From Paenibacillus azoreducens (GTDB lineage Bacteria > Bacillota > Bacilli > Paenibacillales > Paenibacillaceae): 64,000 bases of DNA. A program made the position numbers and the translations under genes. The notes beneath the pieces are model-generated. The model was not told the DNA's origin, did not search any database, and saw nothing but the letters and a program-made list of their open reading frames with translations. The DNA lies in contig NZ_AP025343.1 in assembly GCF_021654775.1 (NCBI RefSeq), forward strand, positions 3,129,501 through 3,193,500, given 5' to 3'. How positions within the stretch are numbered: position 1 is the first letter of the stretch; every line of letters starts with the position of its first letter. Below, piece after piece: positions 18,533 through 27,595 of this stretch.

Positions 18533-19511
18533 TTTTTCAATTATTTTTGTGATTATTTTCGTTCCTGTGTTTTTGCTTAGCGGTTTTCTGATCAAGGACC
18601 AGAGGACAGTGAAATTTTTGGAGCTGAAATACGTCACCGCCCTGCGCACGGCTGTTCAAGACGGAGCAAGCATGCTGAATCGGAATGAAAAGCAGGAATT
18701 TGAAGCCGGTTATGGCTCTACGAAGTTTTTTAGGGCAGACAAAGAACTGGCGCTCGCCATGTTCTACAAAACCCTATACTCTAACCTCGGAATTGAAGAG
18801 GACATACCGGCGCAGGCGGCGCTTGATCATTACATTCCAGCGGTCGCAGTCATTGACTACGATGGTTATTACATATATGCGGATGAGGAATTCACAAGCG
18901 AAGATCGTCAAACGATGATCAAACATGTATGGAGTCCCAAAAAACCTTATGCTTACAGTGACGGCAGCGGAAATATGGTCCGGTTTACTTTGGATAACGA
19001 AGTGAATGTGTATGATCATCGTTCAGGCGAATGGATCCAAGGACTGCAAAGGGAATTGAAGGAAACAACCAATGTGGCGCTTATCGCCCGATCCGATTTG
19101 TTCGAACAAATCAGAAGATCCACGATTGTGCGGACGATCGAAAATGATTTGGCGAACGTAATCAACCGTCATAACGAGTTTGCCGCCAGGAACGGAATAT
19201 CTTATCAATTCACGCTTCCGCTCATCTCGGGCGAGGAATGGAATAATTCCATCAATGACATTGGTTTAATCGCTTTTATTCAAGGTTTGCCGGTCGGCCA
19301 TACCTATATCAATAACTATGCCTTGGGAGGCGGAAGATTGGTTAAAACCGAGGGGATCTTGGCAGGGACAGACCCGGTTACGGGCATTCGTTATTTCGAA
19401 CGCGAAGGCTGCAGAAGCGGCCTGATGCATGAAGAAACATTTTCATCCGCTAAGGAAGCGGCCGCCAGCGGATATTTCGAAAGACGCTGCGGCAATCAAG
19501 CGGTACCATAA
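18519..19511 (+). CDS. Membrane-anchored protein ending the Tad-like operon
   Basis: A 330-residue protein with one N-terminal helix (residues 6-24, IIFVIIFVPVFLLSGFLI) and a large extracytoplasmic domain. The ATG at 18519 is chosen with GGAGG at 18503-18507; an ATG at 18501 in the same frame overlaps that site. The C-terminal part contains GCRSGLMHEETF and FERRCGNQ, giving two Cys that could pair outside the cell. No family is recognised. It is the last gene before the terminator at 19631. Confidence 0.6.
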   Translation: MKITDFSIIFVIIFVPVFLLSGFLIKDQRTVKFLELKYVTALRTAVQDGASMLNRNEKQEFEAGYGSTKFFRADKELALAMFYKTLYSNLGIEEDIPAQAALDHYIPAVAVIDYDGYYIYADEEFTSEDRQTMIKHVWSPKKPYAYSDGSGNMVRFTLDNEVNVYDHRSGEWIQGLQRELKETTNVALIARSDLFEQIRRSTIVRTIENDLANVINRHNEFAARNGISYQFTLPLISGEEWNNSINDIGLIAFIQGLPVGHTYINNYALGGGRLVKTEGILAGTDPVTGIRYFEREGCRSGLMHEETFSSAKEAAASGYFERRCGNQAVP

Positions 19512-19630
19512 GAAAAACGGCACCCGAACATTTTTCGTATTTTCGGATAACTCCCACTTATGATAAAATGATATCTTGAATGCCATGATGGCAATTCGAC
19601 TTTCTAGTGTTTATGCTACGCAATAACGCT

Positions 19631-19662
19631 GCCGTATTCCCGTTGGGGGAATGCGGCTTTTT
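19631..19662 (+). terminator. Rho-independent terminator after the Tad-like operon
   Basis: GCCGTATTCCC / GGGAATGCGGC (one G-T wobble) with a short loop, then TTTTT. It lies 120 bp after the operon, but a TAAAAT box near 19563-19568 precedes it, so it could also be a leader terminator for the ThiF/MoeB gene downstream. Confidence 0.75.
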
Positions 19663-19798
19663 AAGAATGCGGGCTAAGGCAGCCATGGGGTTAGTCGAAG
19701 CGAGACGCTGCTATCATTTTAGTAAGTTCGCGCGATAACCGCGATTTAATTAATATAAAAAGCATCGAGAGACGCTTGTCTTACGGGAGAGATGAGAT

Positions 19799-20830
19799 AT
19801 GAGCGAGAGAGAAAGACGATATTCGCGGCAGGAACGTTTTGCACCGCTTGGAACCGAAGGTCAGCGAAAGCTCGGGGAAAGCCATGTGCTGGTCATTGGA
19901 GCTGGTGCTCTTGGAACCTCCATCGCTGAAACGCTGGCTAGAGCCGGGATAGGACGATTGACCATAGCGGATCGCGATTATGTGGAGTGGAGCAATCTGC
20001 AGCGTCAGCAGTTATTTTCCGAAGAGGACGCTAAATTAAGGCTGCCCAAAGCCATTGCTGCGGAGCGGCGTTTGCGGGCGATCAATTCCGCCATCCGGAT
20101 CGACGGTCATGTGATGGATGTGAAGATCGAGGAATTGGAAACGCTGGCGGGCGGCGTTGATTTGATCATGGATGGCACGGATAATTTCGATACCCGGCTT
20201 CTGATTAATGATATATCTCAAAAATACAATATCCCGTGGATATATGGAGGATGCGTTGGAAGCTACGGCATTACGTTTACGATTCTGCCGGGGCAGACCC
20301 CCTGCCTCAATTGCATGCTGGGAACGGTTCCGCTCGGGGGAGACACCTGCGACACGGCGGGAATCATCCCGCAGGCAGTGCAGATCGTTACGGCGCATCA
20401 AACAACGGAAGCGATAAAGCTGCTTAGCGGGCATCCGGAGGCACTTAGAGACAAACTGCTGACCTTTGATCTTTGGCGGAATGAATCGATGTCCATGGGC
20501 GTCAAACATGCAAAAAAAGAAGAATGTTTGTCCTGCGGTTCCCACCCGACCTATCCTTATTTGTCCGCATCCAACCTCGAAAAGACGGATGTGCTTTGCG
20601 GAAGGGACACCGTTCAGATCCGTCCGGGGAAGAAGCAGTCGCTTGATCTGAAAGAAACTGCCGAAAGGTTGTCCAAACTGGAAGAGGGGACAGTGGAAAG
20701 CAACCCGTTTCTGGTTTCTTTCACGGCAGGACAGCACCGGCTGGTTATTTTTGCAGATGGGAGAGCGCTCGTTCACGGTACAAAAGATATAACCGAAGCT
20801 AGGACTATTTATCACCGTTATTTCGGATAA
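19799..20830 (+). CDS. ThiF/MoeB-family adenylyltransferase
   Basis: A 343-residue E1-like enzyme that adenylates the C-terminus of a ubiquitin-like sulfur carrier (MoaD or ThiS) for molybdopterin or thiamine synthesis. The Rossmann ATP loop is VLVIGAGALGTS (about residues 31-42), followed by DRDYVEWSNLQRQ, DGTDNFDTR and zinc Cys pairs CLNC and CLSC. TCDTAGII holds the conserved Cys of the crossover loop. The C-terminal 90 residues are a separate domain as in MoeB. The ATG follows GGGAGAGATGAGAT. The neighbourhood does not decide between MoeB and ThiF, though thiN lies 1.9 kb away. Confidence 0.88.
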   Translation: MSERERRYSRQERFAPLGTEGQRKLGESHVLVIGAGALGTSIAETLARAGIGRLTIADRDYVEWSNLQRQQLFSEEDAKLRLPKAIAAERRLRAINSAIRIDGHVMDVKIEELETLAGGVDLIMDGTDNFDTRLLINDISQKYNIPWIYGGCVGSYGITFTILPGQTPCLNCMLGTVPLGGDTCDTAGIIPQAVQIVTAHQTTEAIKLLSGHPEALRDKLLTFDLWRNESMSMGVKHAKKEECLSCGSHPTYPYLSASNLEKTDVLCGRDTVQIRPGKKQSLDLKETAERLSKLEEGTVESNPFLVSFTAGQHRLVIFADGRALVHGTKDITEARTIYHRYFG

Positions 20831-20897
20831 TGATTGGTTTTGGCCCGAGAGAATGGTTTTCTTCATGGTCGGCAACCCTAAAAGGTATGACCGGCAA

Positions 20898-21623
20898 ATG
20901 GAAATTATCATGAAATCGGGTGATACCATGCATGGAAAACTTCTGGCGGTAGGAACCTTTTTCAAAGACGGGATCATGCTTCACAAATTGCAGGAAGAAG
21001 GCTTCGGCGCGATTGCGGCCGATAACGAACGCGAGGCTGTACGCATAATCAATGATGAACATATTGATATGCTGCTGCTGGAGCGTTCGGGACATATGGG
21101 TTACTCATTGCATAAAATCATCAAAGCCCTGCTTAGGGAGCAGGGGGAGAGGCCGTTTCCGGTCATTTTGTTCGAAGACCATATTCACAAGCAGGCGATT
21201 ATTGAGGGACTTGAAGCTGGCGCAAATGATGTCGTGCCCAAATCGATTGAAGCCGAGGAATTACTGGCGCGAATCCGGAACTTGCTCCGAATTTTCCGTT
21301 TTGAAAATGAAAGGAGAAACGAGGAAGTCGTTGTCGGTGATCTAAGTATCGATCCCGGCACGAGAAAGGTGAATAGAGGAGAGCAGCAGATTTCGCTGAC
21401 GGTAAAAGAGTTTGATTTGCTGCTGTATTTGGCCCGAAATGCCAATCGCGTATGCACCCGAGAAGAGATTTTAAAAAATGTTTGGGATTACGACTTTGAT
21501 ATGGGCACGAATGTAGTTGACGTCTATATCCGCCATCTGCGTACCAAAATGGATAAAGGATTCGGCAAAAAATTAATCCAATCCATTCGGGGAGTCGGTT
21601 ATAAAATTAAAGAAGGCGAATAA
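20898..21623 (+). CDS. Atypical OmpR-family response regulator
   Basis: A receiver domain plus winged helix-turn-helix. The receiver lacks the normal phospho-acceptor: where DxxLLD is expected the sequence is DMLLLERSGHMG, with Glu at the Asp position. The later GANDVVPKS Lys is kept. The C-terminal domain has the OmpR pattern LTVKEFDLLLYLARN...REEILKNVW...VVDVYIRHLRTKM. No kinase gene is adjacent. The start is uncertain: ATG 20898 has AAAGG 12 bases upstream, and 20853, 20865, 20910 and 20928 are alternatives. It is likely phosphorylation-independent or constitutively active. Confidence 0.78.
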   Translation: MEIIMKSGDTMHGKLLAVGTFFKDGIMLHKLQEEGFGAIAADNEREAVRIINDEHIDMLLLERSGHMGYSLHKIIKALLREQGERPFPVILFEDHIHKQAIIEGLEAGANDVVPKSIEAEELLARIRNLLRIFRFENERRNEEVVVGDLSIDPGTRKVNRGEQQISLTVKEFDLLLYLARNANRVCTREEILKNVWDYDFDMGTNVVDVYIRHLRTKMDKGFGKKLIQSIRGVGYKIKEGE

Positions 21624-21668
21624 GTTTTCAAAACTTATCGCCTTCCTTGACATATCAGAAAGTATAGA

Positions 21669-21867
21669 GTTCCGGGGTCCCCGCAAAGTAATCGGAATAA
21701 GCTTCGAAGGTCATGCGTCACTTTGTGGGGTATTATAGACTTCCGGGGTCTCCGCAAAGTAATCGGAATTAGCTTCAAAGGCTAGACGTCACTCAGTACC
21801 ATTGCTCCGCAAAAGCGGCCCGCTTCGAGAGTCGTCGGACTTCTTTCCGATACTCTTTGTGGGGTTA
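21669..21867. repeat. Family B palindromic repeat, two tandem units
   Basis: Each unit opens with TTCCGGGGTC then CCCGCAAAG/TCCGCAAAG and AATCGGAA, and closes with CTTTGTGGGG, so the ends are near-perfect inverted copies. Unit 1 (21669-21730) is a short 62-bp form. Unit 2 (21740-21867) is longer and includes an inner hairpin region (GCAAAAGCGG) and TTTCCGATACTCTTTGTGGGG. A further copy lies at 34264-34452, with related ends at 30434 and 30921. Confidence 0.75.
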
Positions 21868-21877
21868 GTTTGAGTTC

Positions 21878-22402
21878 CTAAAGCACGCGACGCGCTTTGA
21901 GATATGTTCTTTTCCAATTGCCTGAGTTCAGATCGGAAACCGTCACGCCTGGGGAGCCATATGTGTGCAGAATTTTGCCATTGCCTGCATATACGGCCAC
22001 GTGAGTAACGTTTTTACCATTCGCTCTGCTGCCGCTGGAGAAAAATACGAGATCACCTGGTCTCAGGTTGGATTTCGACACGGCAACCCCCGCTTTGGAT
22101 TGTGCGACGGATGTACGAGGGAGAGTGATTCCGTACTTGCCAAAGATATATTTCGTGAACGAAGAGCAGTCGAATACTCTGGTTGTGCTCGTCGATGCTC
22201 CGAATTTATAAGGAGTTCCCATAAATTTCTTTCCGTAATTAACAATGGCTTGACCTTTGGAAGAGTATGAGGATGAGGCGGATGCGGATTTAGAAGAAGC
22301 TGCTTCCGTAACTCCCGCTCCGGTTGCCATCATTCCTGCAAAACCAATCGATGCACATAACCCTACGGTTACTAATTTTTGGATGAGATGTTTTTGATTC
22401 AT
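21878..22402 (-). CDS. NlpC/P60 cell-wall hydrolase, secreted
   Basis: A 174-residue secreted peptidoglycan endopeptidase. It has an N-terminal signal peptide (residues 1-35, ending VTEAAS), a Ser-rich linker, then the NlpC/P60 domain with FDCSSFTKYIF (catalytic Cys), LRPGDLVFF and VTHVAVYAGNGKILH (catalytic His). It consists of a single domain without SH3 or LysM repeats. The ribosome site TTGGAGG precedes the ATG. A candidate promoter with an extended -10 (TGTTATACT, complement of 22447-22452) lies about 50 bp upstream. Confidence 0.9.
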   Translation of the reverse strand: MNQKHLIQKLVTVGLCASIGFAGMMATGAGVTEAASSKSASASSSYSSKGQAIVNYGKKFMGTPYKFGASTSTTRVFDCSSFTKYIFGKYGITLPRTSVAQSKAGVAVSKSNLRPGDLVFFSSGSRANGKNVTHVAVYAGNGKILHTYGSPGVTVSDLNSGNWKRTYLKARRVL

Positions 22403-22587
22403 GTTGTATTACCTCCAAATTTCGTTTTCTTTCAGGCTCGTTTCCGAGTATAACAGTTTTGTAACCGCCTAAATTATGGATCAGCCCTTCCAAACCCTTG
22501 CTGCTCGTGGCAATATTCTCTTTTATTAAAAAACGATTAAAAGTTACAAAAAATTAAGATATTGATATATTCTTTGATTAAAGCAAT

Positions 22588-22615
22588 AAAAAACCCTTGT
22601 ATATCAAGGGTTTTT
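22588..22615 (-). terminator. Bidirectional-looking terminator after thiN
   Basis: AAACCCTTG-TATAT-CAAGGGTTTTT gives a 9-bp stem flanked by A and T runs, so it can work on either strand. On the minus strand it lies 80 bp after thiN. Confidence 0.75.
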
Positions 22616-22697
22616 CGATGTTAACATTTGATTATCCGAGTGTAACTTTTTAATACTCTTTCATTTGGCGTCGAAACAGTTTCTAAGATATTCAAGA

Positions 22698-23339
22698 TCA
22701 ATCACGGCTTTGAATGACAAGCAAAAGTCCTCCTTCAATGCTGACTTTGCCGCTAGGGGCAATCAGCACATTGCTGATGCCGAGAGATTCGCCGATTTTT
22801 AATGTGGCATTGTTGAGCGGATACTGAAACCCTTCGAGCGTAATTCCGGTCACTTCCGGCGTCATCGGCAGCAAAGAGACATATTTGAAACCGAGGTCCC
22901 GCACCTCTATTTTGGATCCGGTTAACGTTATGTAATTGTTTTGGTCCATGATGGCACACTGGATATGATGCTGAAGGGCGTGGCTAAGCATTTGCACGTT
23001 CGCCAGCGTATGATCCATCCTGGTACCGGTTCCCCCGACAAGCAGAATGAAATCCGGCTGTTCTCTAATCGCCAGTTCAAAAGCCAGTTCCGTATCCGTC
23101 AGGTCTTTGTCGATCGGATCGCATTCTACGACTTTGCGGCTTTTAGTCCGTACCAGATCTAATTCCTGCAGCGAGATCGAATCGAAATCACCTGCGGCTA
23201 TATCCGGATGGATGCCGTGACTAATGAGAAACAGCGCTCCTTTATCTGCTCCAATGATGAAATCGCCGGGTTGTATTTCCTCTATAAAACGGGGCTGCAG
23301 TTCACCTCCGGAAAATATGATTACGCGTTTTTGGCTCAT
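22698..23339 (-). CDS. thiN: Thiamine pyrophosphokinase
   Basis: A 213-residue enzyme that transfers pyrophosphate from ATP to thiamine, forming the cofactor used for example by pyruvate dehydrogenase. Family motifs are GADKGA, DIAAGDFDS, DKDLTDTELA and GGTGTRMDHTLAN, followed by a beta-rich thiamine-binding C-terminus. The ATG at 23339 is preceded by a GGAGG-type site on the minus strand. It is monocistronic. Confidence 0.93.
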   Translation of the reverse strand: MSQKRVIIFSGGELQPRFIEEIQPGDFIIGADKGALFLISHGIHPDIAAGDFDSISLQELDLVRTKSRKVVECDPIDKDLTDTELAFELAIREQPDFILLVGGTGTRMDHTLANVQMLSHALQHHIQCAIMDQNNYITLTGSKIEVRDLGFKYVSLLPMTPEVTGITLEGFQYPLNNATLKIGESLGISNVLIAPSGKVSIEGGLLLVIQSRD

Positions 23340-23540
23340 AGATTTTTCCTCCCTAAATCCGTTTCACACTGTTAAGCCGTGTTTTCAGTATAAATGAGAA
23401 AACAAGGTTGCACAATTTACATGACCATGACTACAATAGGGAGGACATTGATTGGGTCTTCTTCACCCGGTCTATCGGTTTAGCGACAACAGGATAAGGA
23501 AAGCACAGCCGGATGACGGCGAACAGAGGAGGCTTACAAT

Positions 23541-24005
23541 TTGGTATCTGTTTTATTTGTTTGTTTGGGAAATATATGCCGCTCGCCAATGGCCGAAGCC
23601 ATCATGCGCAATAAAGTTGAGCAGGCGGGACTTATGGAAGCTCTCAGCGTAGATTCCGCCGGAACGGGGGACTGGCATATCGGCAACGGTCCGCATCAAG
23701 GAACGCGGGAGATGCTGGATTTGCATAATATCAGTTATGAGGGGATTAAAGCCCGGCAGTTTGCAGGTCCGGACTTTGAGAAATTCGACTATATCGTATG
23801 CATGGACGACAGCAACCTAAATAATGTCAAGAAAATCCCCGGCGTCAAAGAGGAGAAATTGATCAAATTTATGGACTTGCTGCCGGAACATGAATTAAGG
23901 GAAGTGCCGGATCCGTATTTTACCGGTAATTTTGAGCAGGTGTACGATTTGCTGGAGGCGGGCTGTCAGGCGCTTTTGGACAAGATCAGGTCGGAAAGGT
24001 TATAA
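23541..24005 (+). CDS. Low-molecular-weight protein-tyrosine phosphatase
   Basis: A 154-residue phosphatase with the P-loop VCLGNICRSPMAEA (CX5R) at the N-terminus and the general-acid Asp in EVPDPYF near residue 118. Such enzymes act on tyrosine-phosphorylated proteins, or as arginine phosphatases (YwlE type); Ile between Asn and Cys-Arg in the loop leaves both possible. It starts at TTG 23541 preceded by AGAGGAGG at about 23526-23533. No capsule kinase is adjacent. Confidence 0.9.
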   Translation: MVSVLFVCLGNICRSPMAEAIMRNKVEQAGLMEALSVDSAGTGDWHIGNGPHQGTREMLDLHNISYEGIKARQFAGPDFEKFDYIVCMDDSNLNNVKKIPGVKEEKLIKFMDLLPEHELREVPDPYFTGNFEQVYDLLEAGCQALLDKIRSERL

Positions 24006-24013
24006 TAGGAATG

Positions 24014-24039
24014 AAAAAACGGCAAAAGAGTCGTTTTTT
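24014..24039 (+). terminator. AT-rich terminator after the phosphatase gene
   Basis: AAAAAACG and CGTTTTTT flank a 10-base loop. The stem is weak, but the T run and the position 8 bp after the stop support termination. Confidence 0.5.
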
Positions 24040-24082
24040 TCAGAAAAACAATGAAAACGCAATCATTTCAATTTGAAGCGAA

Positions 24083-24147
24083 AAAGGTGAACCTTGGACA
24101 TTGTTCTGCAGCATGCATAGGCGTTTGTCGTTAGGCTCACCTTTATT
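24083..24147. other. Long-loop inverted repeat
   Basis: AAAGGTGAACC at about 24086 pairs with GGCTCACCTTT at about 24134 (one mismatch) across a loop of roughly 40 bases. It could end minus-strand transcription from the esterase side or be a repeat remnant. No coding potential is seen. Confidence 0.45.
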
Positions 24148-24154
24148 AAGTTTA

Positions 24155-24450
24155 GAGAGGTTGTTCAAAAAGTCCGCTTTTGATAAGAAAACCAATCGAT
24201 GTAATTCAAGGATGAGCGACCGCGACCCAAAGGTAGGTTTTCTTGCGATATAGAATTTCATCAGCTACGCTGATAACTTGTAAATTCTATATCTAACACG
24301 AAGTGAATCAGGAAGCGGGCTCGGCATCGAATCTTGAATTCAGTCGGGCCTTCCGGTGCTCACGTACCTAAAACGTACGCTTCGCTCCTCAGTCCCTAAC
24401 TTCATCCAACCTTCTCGGTGCTGAAAACCGACCTTTTTGAACGCGCGCTT
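24155..24450. repeat. Family A repeat, long form
   Basis: GTTCAAAAAG at 24163-24172 and CTTTTTGAAC at 24433-24442 bound the longest copy. The interior includes TAGAATTT / AAATTCTA inverted arms around 24250-24290 and a segment (about 24325-24415) that matches the reverse complement of the interior of the copy at 56327-56507. No open frame for a transposase exists, so the element is non-autonomous. Confidence 0.78.
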
Positions 24451-24463
24451 TTAAAGAAGGGAT

Positions 24464-25195
24464 TTATTCGTGTAAAAAATACATAAGCGCATCCGGAAGT
24501 TCTTTTTGCCAGAAGCCCCAAAGATGTTTGCCGTCTTTTTCAGCGTATTCGACTTTGGCGCCGCGGTCCAGCAGGAGTTCCCGGGTCTGGCGGTTCAGCT
24601 CAACGAAATTATGGACGCCGTGATCTGTTTCGTAGGCCGTCTCCTGCAATCCGACAATCATAAAGATATCGAGATTGGATAAGTCGTCCTGAGCTTCAAT
24701 GATGTCTTGGGAAGCCGGATAATATGCGCCGGAGAGACTGATAATGCGCTGAAACAGTCCCGGATAACGAATGGCCAGGTGGAGCGATACGCTTCCGCCA
24801 AGAGAGTCGCCGGCAAGTATGCGCTCAGAGGCCTCTTTTCTGATTGGATACTTAGCTTCAATAAAGGGTATAATTTCTTCTGCGAAACAACGCGTATACG
24901 ATTCGAACCGGTTTCCGAACGGAGCGTATTCCTGGGTACGGACAGATGTGTCCACCTCAACGCCTACTATAATAAACGGCTCTGCATTGCCGTCAAGAAT
25001 CAAATGATTGGCAATGGTTGCGATGCGCCCGAAATTAAAAAATTCCTCGCCGTCTTGGCAGTACACAACCGGATAACTCAAGATTTCATTATAACCCGGC
25101 GGGAGATACACCCGAAGATTTCTTGTTTCATTTAAAAAACGGCTTTCGATTTGTTCTTTAACAATTGTGCGTTTGAGATACTTTGAATCACTCAT
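24464..25195 (-). CDS. Esterase D / enterochelin esterase-like hydrolase
   Basis: A 244-residue alpha/beta hydrolase of the putative-esterase (EstD/Fes/YbbA) type. The nucleophile elbow is ILAGDSLGGSVS (about residues 113-124), and the C-terminal GKHLWGFW supplies the likely catalytic His. There is no signal peptide, so it acts in the cytoplasm; the substrate is unknown. The ATG at 25195 is preferred because GAAAGG lies 8 bases upstream; a GTG at 25204 is in frame. No siderophore genes are nearby. Confidence 0.82.
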   Translation of the reverse strand: MSDSKYLKRTIVKEQIESRFLNETRNLRVYLPPGYNEILSYPVVYCQDGEEFFNFGRIATIANHLILDGNAEPFIIVGVEVDTSVRTQEYAPFGNRFESYTRCFAEEIIPFIEAKYPIRKEASERILAGDSLGGSVSLHLAIRYPGLFQRIISLSGAYYPASQDIIEAQDDLSNLDIFMIVGLQETAYETDHGVHNFVELNRQTRELLLDRGAKVEYAEKDGKHLWGFWQKELPDALMYFLHE

Positions 25196-25368
25196 CCATG
25201 TCACCTTTCTTCATTGGTTGAATTCCGCTCTAAGACAAGCGTTTATTGTGATACCATCATGTGGCAATGTTCACGACCCTGTCAATTTTTTAAAAACTGT
25301 TACATAATAATCAATATACTGTTATATATACAAAGGTCGAATTTTTCGAAATTTTATCCGCAATAGCT

Positions 25369-25398
25369 TTGACGAAACGAATAAAACAGGTGTATAAT
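25369..25398 (+). promoter_or_regulatory. Promoter of the pdh operon
   Basis: TTGACG at 25369-25374 and TATAAT at 25393-25398 with 18 bp between them, about 50 bp upstream of pdhA. This is a strong sigma-A-type match. Confidence 0.8.
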
Positions 25399-25451
25399 AA
25401 TTCTATAACAGCAGCACTTGATATTCAAATATTTTTGTTGAGGTGAAGATA

Positions 25452-26519
25452 ATGAGCAAGGTGCCTTATGAAGTGTATACCGAGGAAGTCGAAGCACTTT
25501 CCGTGCTCTCTCCTGAAGGTGAAATCATTAACAAAGATAAAATGCCTAACCTTACAGATGATCAATTAAAAGAAATTATGTACCGTATGGTATTTACCCG
25601 TACTTGGGATGACCGCGCCGTAAACCTTGGCCGTCAAGGACGTCTTGGTTTCTATGCTCCGGTATCCGGTCAAGAAGCAACGATGGTCGGAAGTGAATTC
25701 GCACTGGAAAAAGACGACTTCGTATGCCCGGGCTATCGTGATATGCCGCAAATCGTATGGCATGGACTGCCTCTTTACCAAGCATTCTTGTATTCCCGCG
25801 GCCATCAGCATGGCGGACAAATTCCTGAAGGTGTGAACGTGCTGATGCCGCAAATCATCATCGGCGCTCAAATTCTGCATGCAATGGGTATCGCAATGGG
25901 TTACAAGCTTAAAAAGCAAAAACAAGTTGTCATCACCTACACCGGTGACGGCGGTTCTTCTGAAGGCGATTTTTATGAAGGCCTGAACTACGCCGGACGT
26001 TTCAAATTGCCGGTTATTTTCTTTGTGCAAAATAACGGTTATGCCATCACCACTCCATTTTCAAAACAAACAGCAGCACTTTCGATCGCGCATAAAGCGG
26101 TGGCAGCTGGTATCCGCGGCGTGAAAGTCGACGGTATGGACGTGCTTGCTGTTATTAGTGCTGTTCAGGAAGCTGCAGAGCTTGGTCGCAAAGGCGAAGG
26201 CGCTACACTGATCGAAGCCGTAACCTATCGTTTCCGTCCGCATTCCCTGTCCGACGATGCGACTAAATACCGCACGAAAGACGAAGAAGGGGAATGGAGC
26301 GAAAAAGATCCGATTTCTCGTTTTGCCAAATATCTGGAGAAAAAAGGCTTGTGGACTGAAGAAGACACAGCCCGCGTAAAAGATGAGGCTAAAGCGAAAG
26401 TAAACGAAGAGATCAAAAAAGCGGAACAAACCGCAAAAATGACCGTTCCTGGCCTGATCGACAGCATGTTCGAAGTAACGCCGAAACATCTGGAAGAGCA
26501 AAAAGCCGATTTCCAATAA
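25452..26519 (+). CDS. pdhA: Pyruvate dehydrogenase E1 component, alpha subunit
   Basis: A 355-residue thiamine-diphosphate-dependent E1 alpha subunit that decarboxylates pyruvate with PdhB. The TPP/Mg motif is YTGDGGSSEGDFYEGLNYA...VQNN, and the phosphorylation-loop-like RFRPHSLSDD is present. ATG 25452 is chosen with GAGGTG 8 bases upstream; a GTG at 25443 overlaps that site. It is the first gene of pdhABCD, which has a strong promoter. Codon use is highly adapted compared with the accessory genes, as expected for an abundant enzyme. Confidence 0.95.
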   Translation: MSKVPYEVYTEEVEALSVLSPEGEIINKDKMPNLTDDQLKEIMYRMVFTRTWDDRAVNLGRQGRLGFYAPVSGQEATMVGSEFALEKDDFVCPGYRDMPQIVWHGLPLYQAFLYSRGHQHGGQIPEGVNVLMPQIIIGAQILHAMGIAMGYKLKKQKQVVITYTGDGGSSEGDFYEGLNYAGRFKLPVIFFVQNNGYAITTPFSKQTAALSIAHKAVAAGIRGVKVDGMDVLAVISAVQEAAELGRKGEGATLIEAVTYRFRPHSLSDDATKYRTKDEEGEWSEKDPISRFAKYLEKKGLWTEEDTARVKDEAKAKVNEEIKKAEQTAKMTVPGLIDSMFEVTPKHLEEQKADFQ

Positions 26520-26582
26520 TCCATAGATGCGTTTGATTTCATGCAACGTGAAACAGTGAATGTTTAAGGAGGAAATGAAGCA

Positions 26583-27563
26583 ATGGCACAAATGAATATG
26601 AAAGAAGCGATCCGCGACGCAATCCGCGTGGAGATGAGAAATGACCCTAACGTCATTGTGTTTGGCGAAGACGTAGGTAATGTTGGCGGCGTGTTCCGTG
26701 CAACGGAAGGCCTGCAAAAAGAGTTCGGCGAAGAACGTATTTTCGATACGCCGCTGGCTGAATCCGCAATCGGCGGTTTGGCAGTTGGTCTGGGTATCCA
26801 AGGTTTCCGCCCGGTGGCTGAAATTCAGTTCGTCGGCTTTATTTATGAAGCTTTGGACCAAATGTTCGTTCAGGCAGCGCGCATGCGTTACCGTTCCGGC
26901 GGACGTTACAACTCGCCGATCGTATTCCGCACGCCTTTTGGCGGCGGCGTGAAAGCGGCTGAGCTGCATACGGATTCCCTGGAAGGTTTGGCTGTGCAAA
27001 CTCCGGGTATTAAAGTGGTAGTGCCTTCGAACCCATATGACGCCAAAGGTCTTTTGATTGCCGCGATCCGCGACAACGACCCTGTGTTCTTCATGGAGCA
27101 TTTGAATCTCTACCATGCGTTCCGCGCCGAAGTTCCAGAAGAAGCTTATACGGTTGAACTTGGCAAAGCCAACGTTGTTCGCGAAGGTTCCGACGTAACC
27201 ATTATCGCTTACGGCATGATGGTTCATACGGCAACTAAAGCAGCTGAAGAACTTGAAAAAACAAAAGGCATCAAAGCAGAAATCATTGACCTGCGGACGT
27301 TGAATCCATTGGATATCGATACGATCGTGGCTTCCATCAAGAAAACGAACCGTGCAATCGTGGTTCAGGAAGCACAGAAAACATCCGGCGTTGCTGCGGA
27401 AGTCATCGCTCAAATCAACGAGAAAGCCATTTTGCATTTGGAAGCTCCGGTTCTCCGCGTAGCGGGTCCAGACACGGTGTATCCTTTTGCGCAAATCGAA
27501 GATACATGGCTTCCTACACCGGCTCGGATAATTGCTGCAGTCAACAAAGTCATGGAATTCTAA
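26583..27563 (+). CDS. pdhB: Pyruvate dehydrogenase E1 component, beta subunit
   Basis: A 326-residue E1 beta subunit completing the pyruvate decarboxylase active site. Typical segments are [49 protein letters not shown] and, near the end, [15 protein letters not shown]. The ATG follows AAGGAGGAAATGAAGCA. It is 63 bp after pdhA and 32 bp before pdhC. Confidence 0.95.
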   Translation: MAQMNMKEAIRDAIRVEMRNDPNVIVFGEDVGNVGGVFRATEGLQKEFGEERIFDTPLAESAIGGLAVGLGIQGFRPVAEIQFVGFIYEALDQMFVQAARMRYRSGGRYNSPIVFRTPFGGGVKAAELHTDSLEGLAVQTPGIKVVVPSNPYDAKGLLIAAIRDNDPVFFMEHLNLYHAFRAEVPEEAYTVELGKANVVREGSDVTIIAYGMMVHTATKAAEELEKTKGIKAEIIDLRTLNPLDIDTIVASIKKTNRAIVVQEAQKTSGVAAEVIAQINEKAILHLEAPVLRVAGPDTVYPFAQIEDTWLPTPARIIAAVNKVMEF

Positions 27564-27595
27564 GAAAAGCAGTCATTTGATAGGAGGTAGTTAAG

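Noticed and set aside
26061..27494. A 477-codon minus-strand frame opposite pdhA and pdhB
   Set aside because: Same antisense artefact; it spans two well-supported genes.
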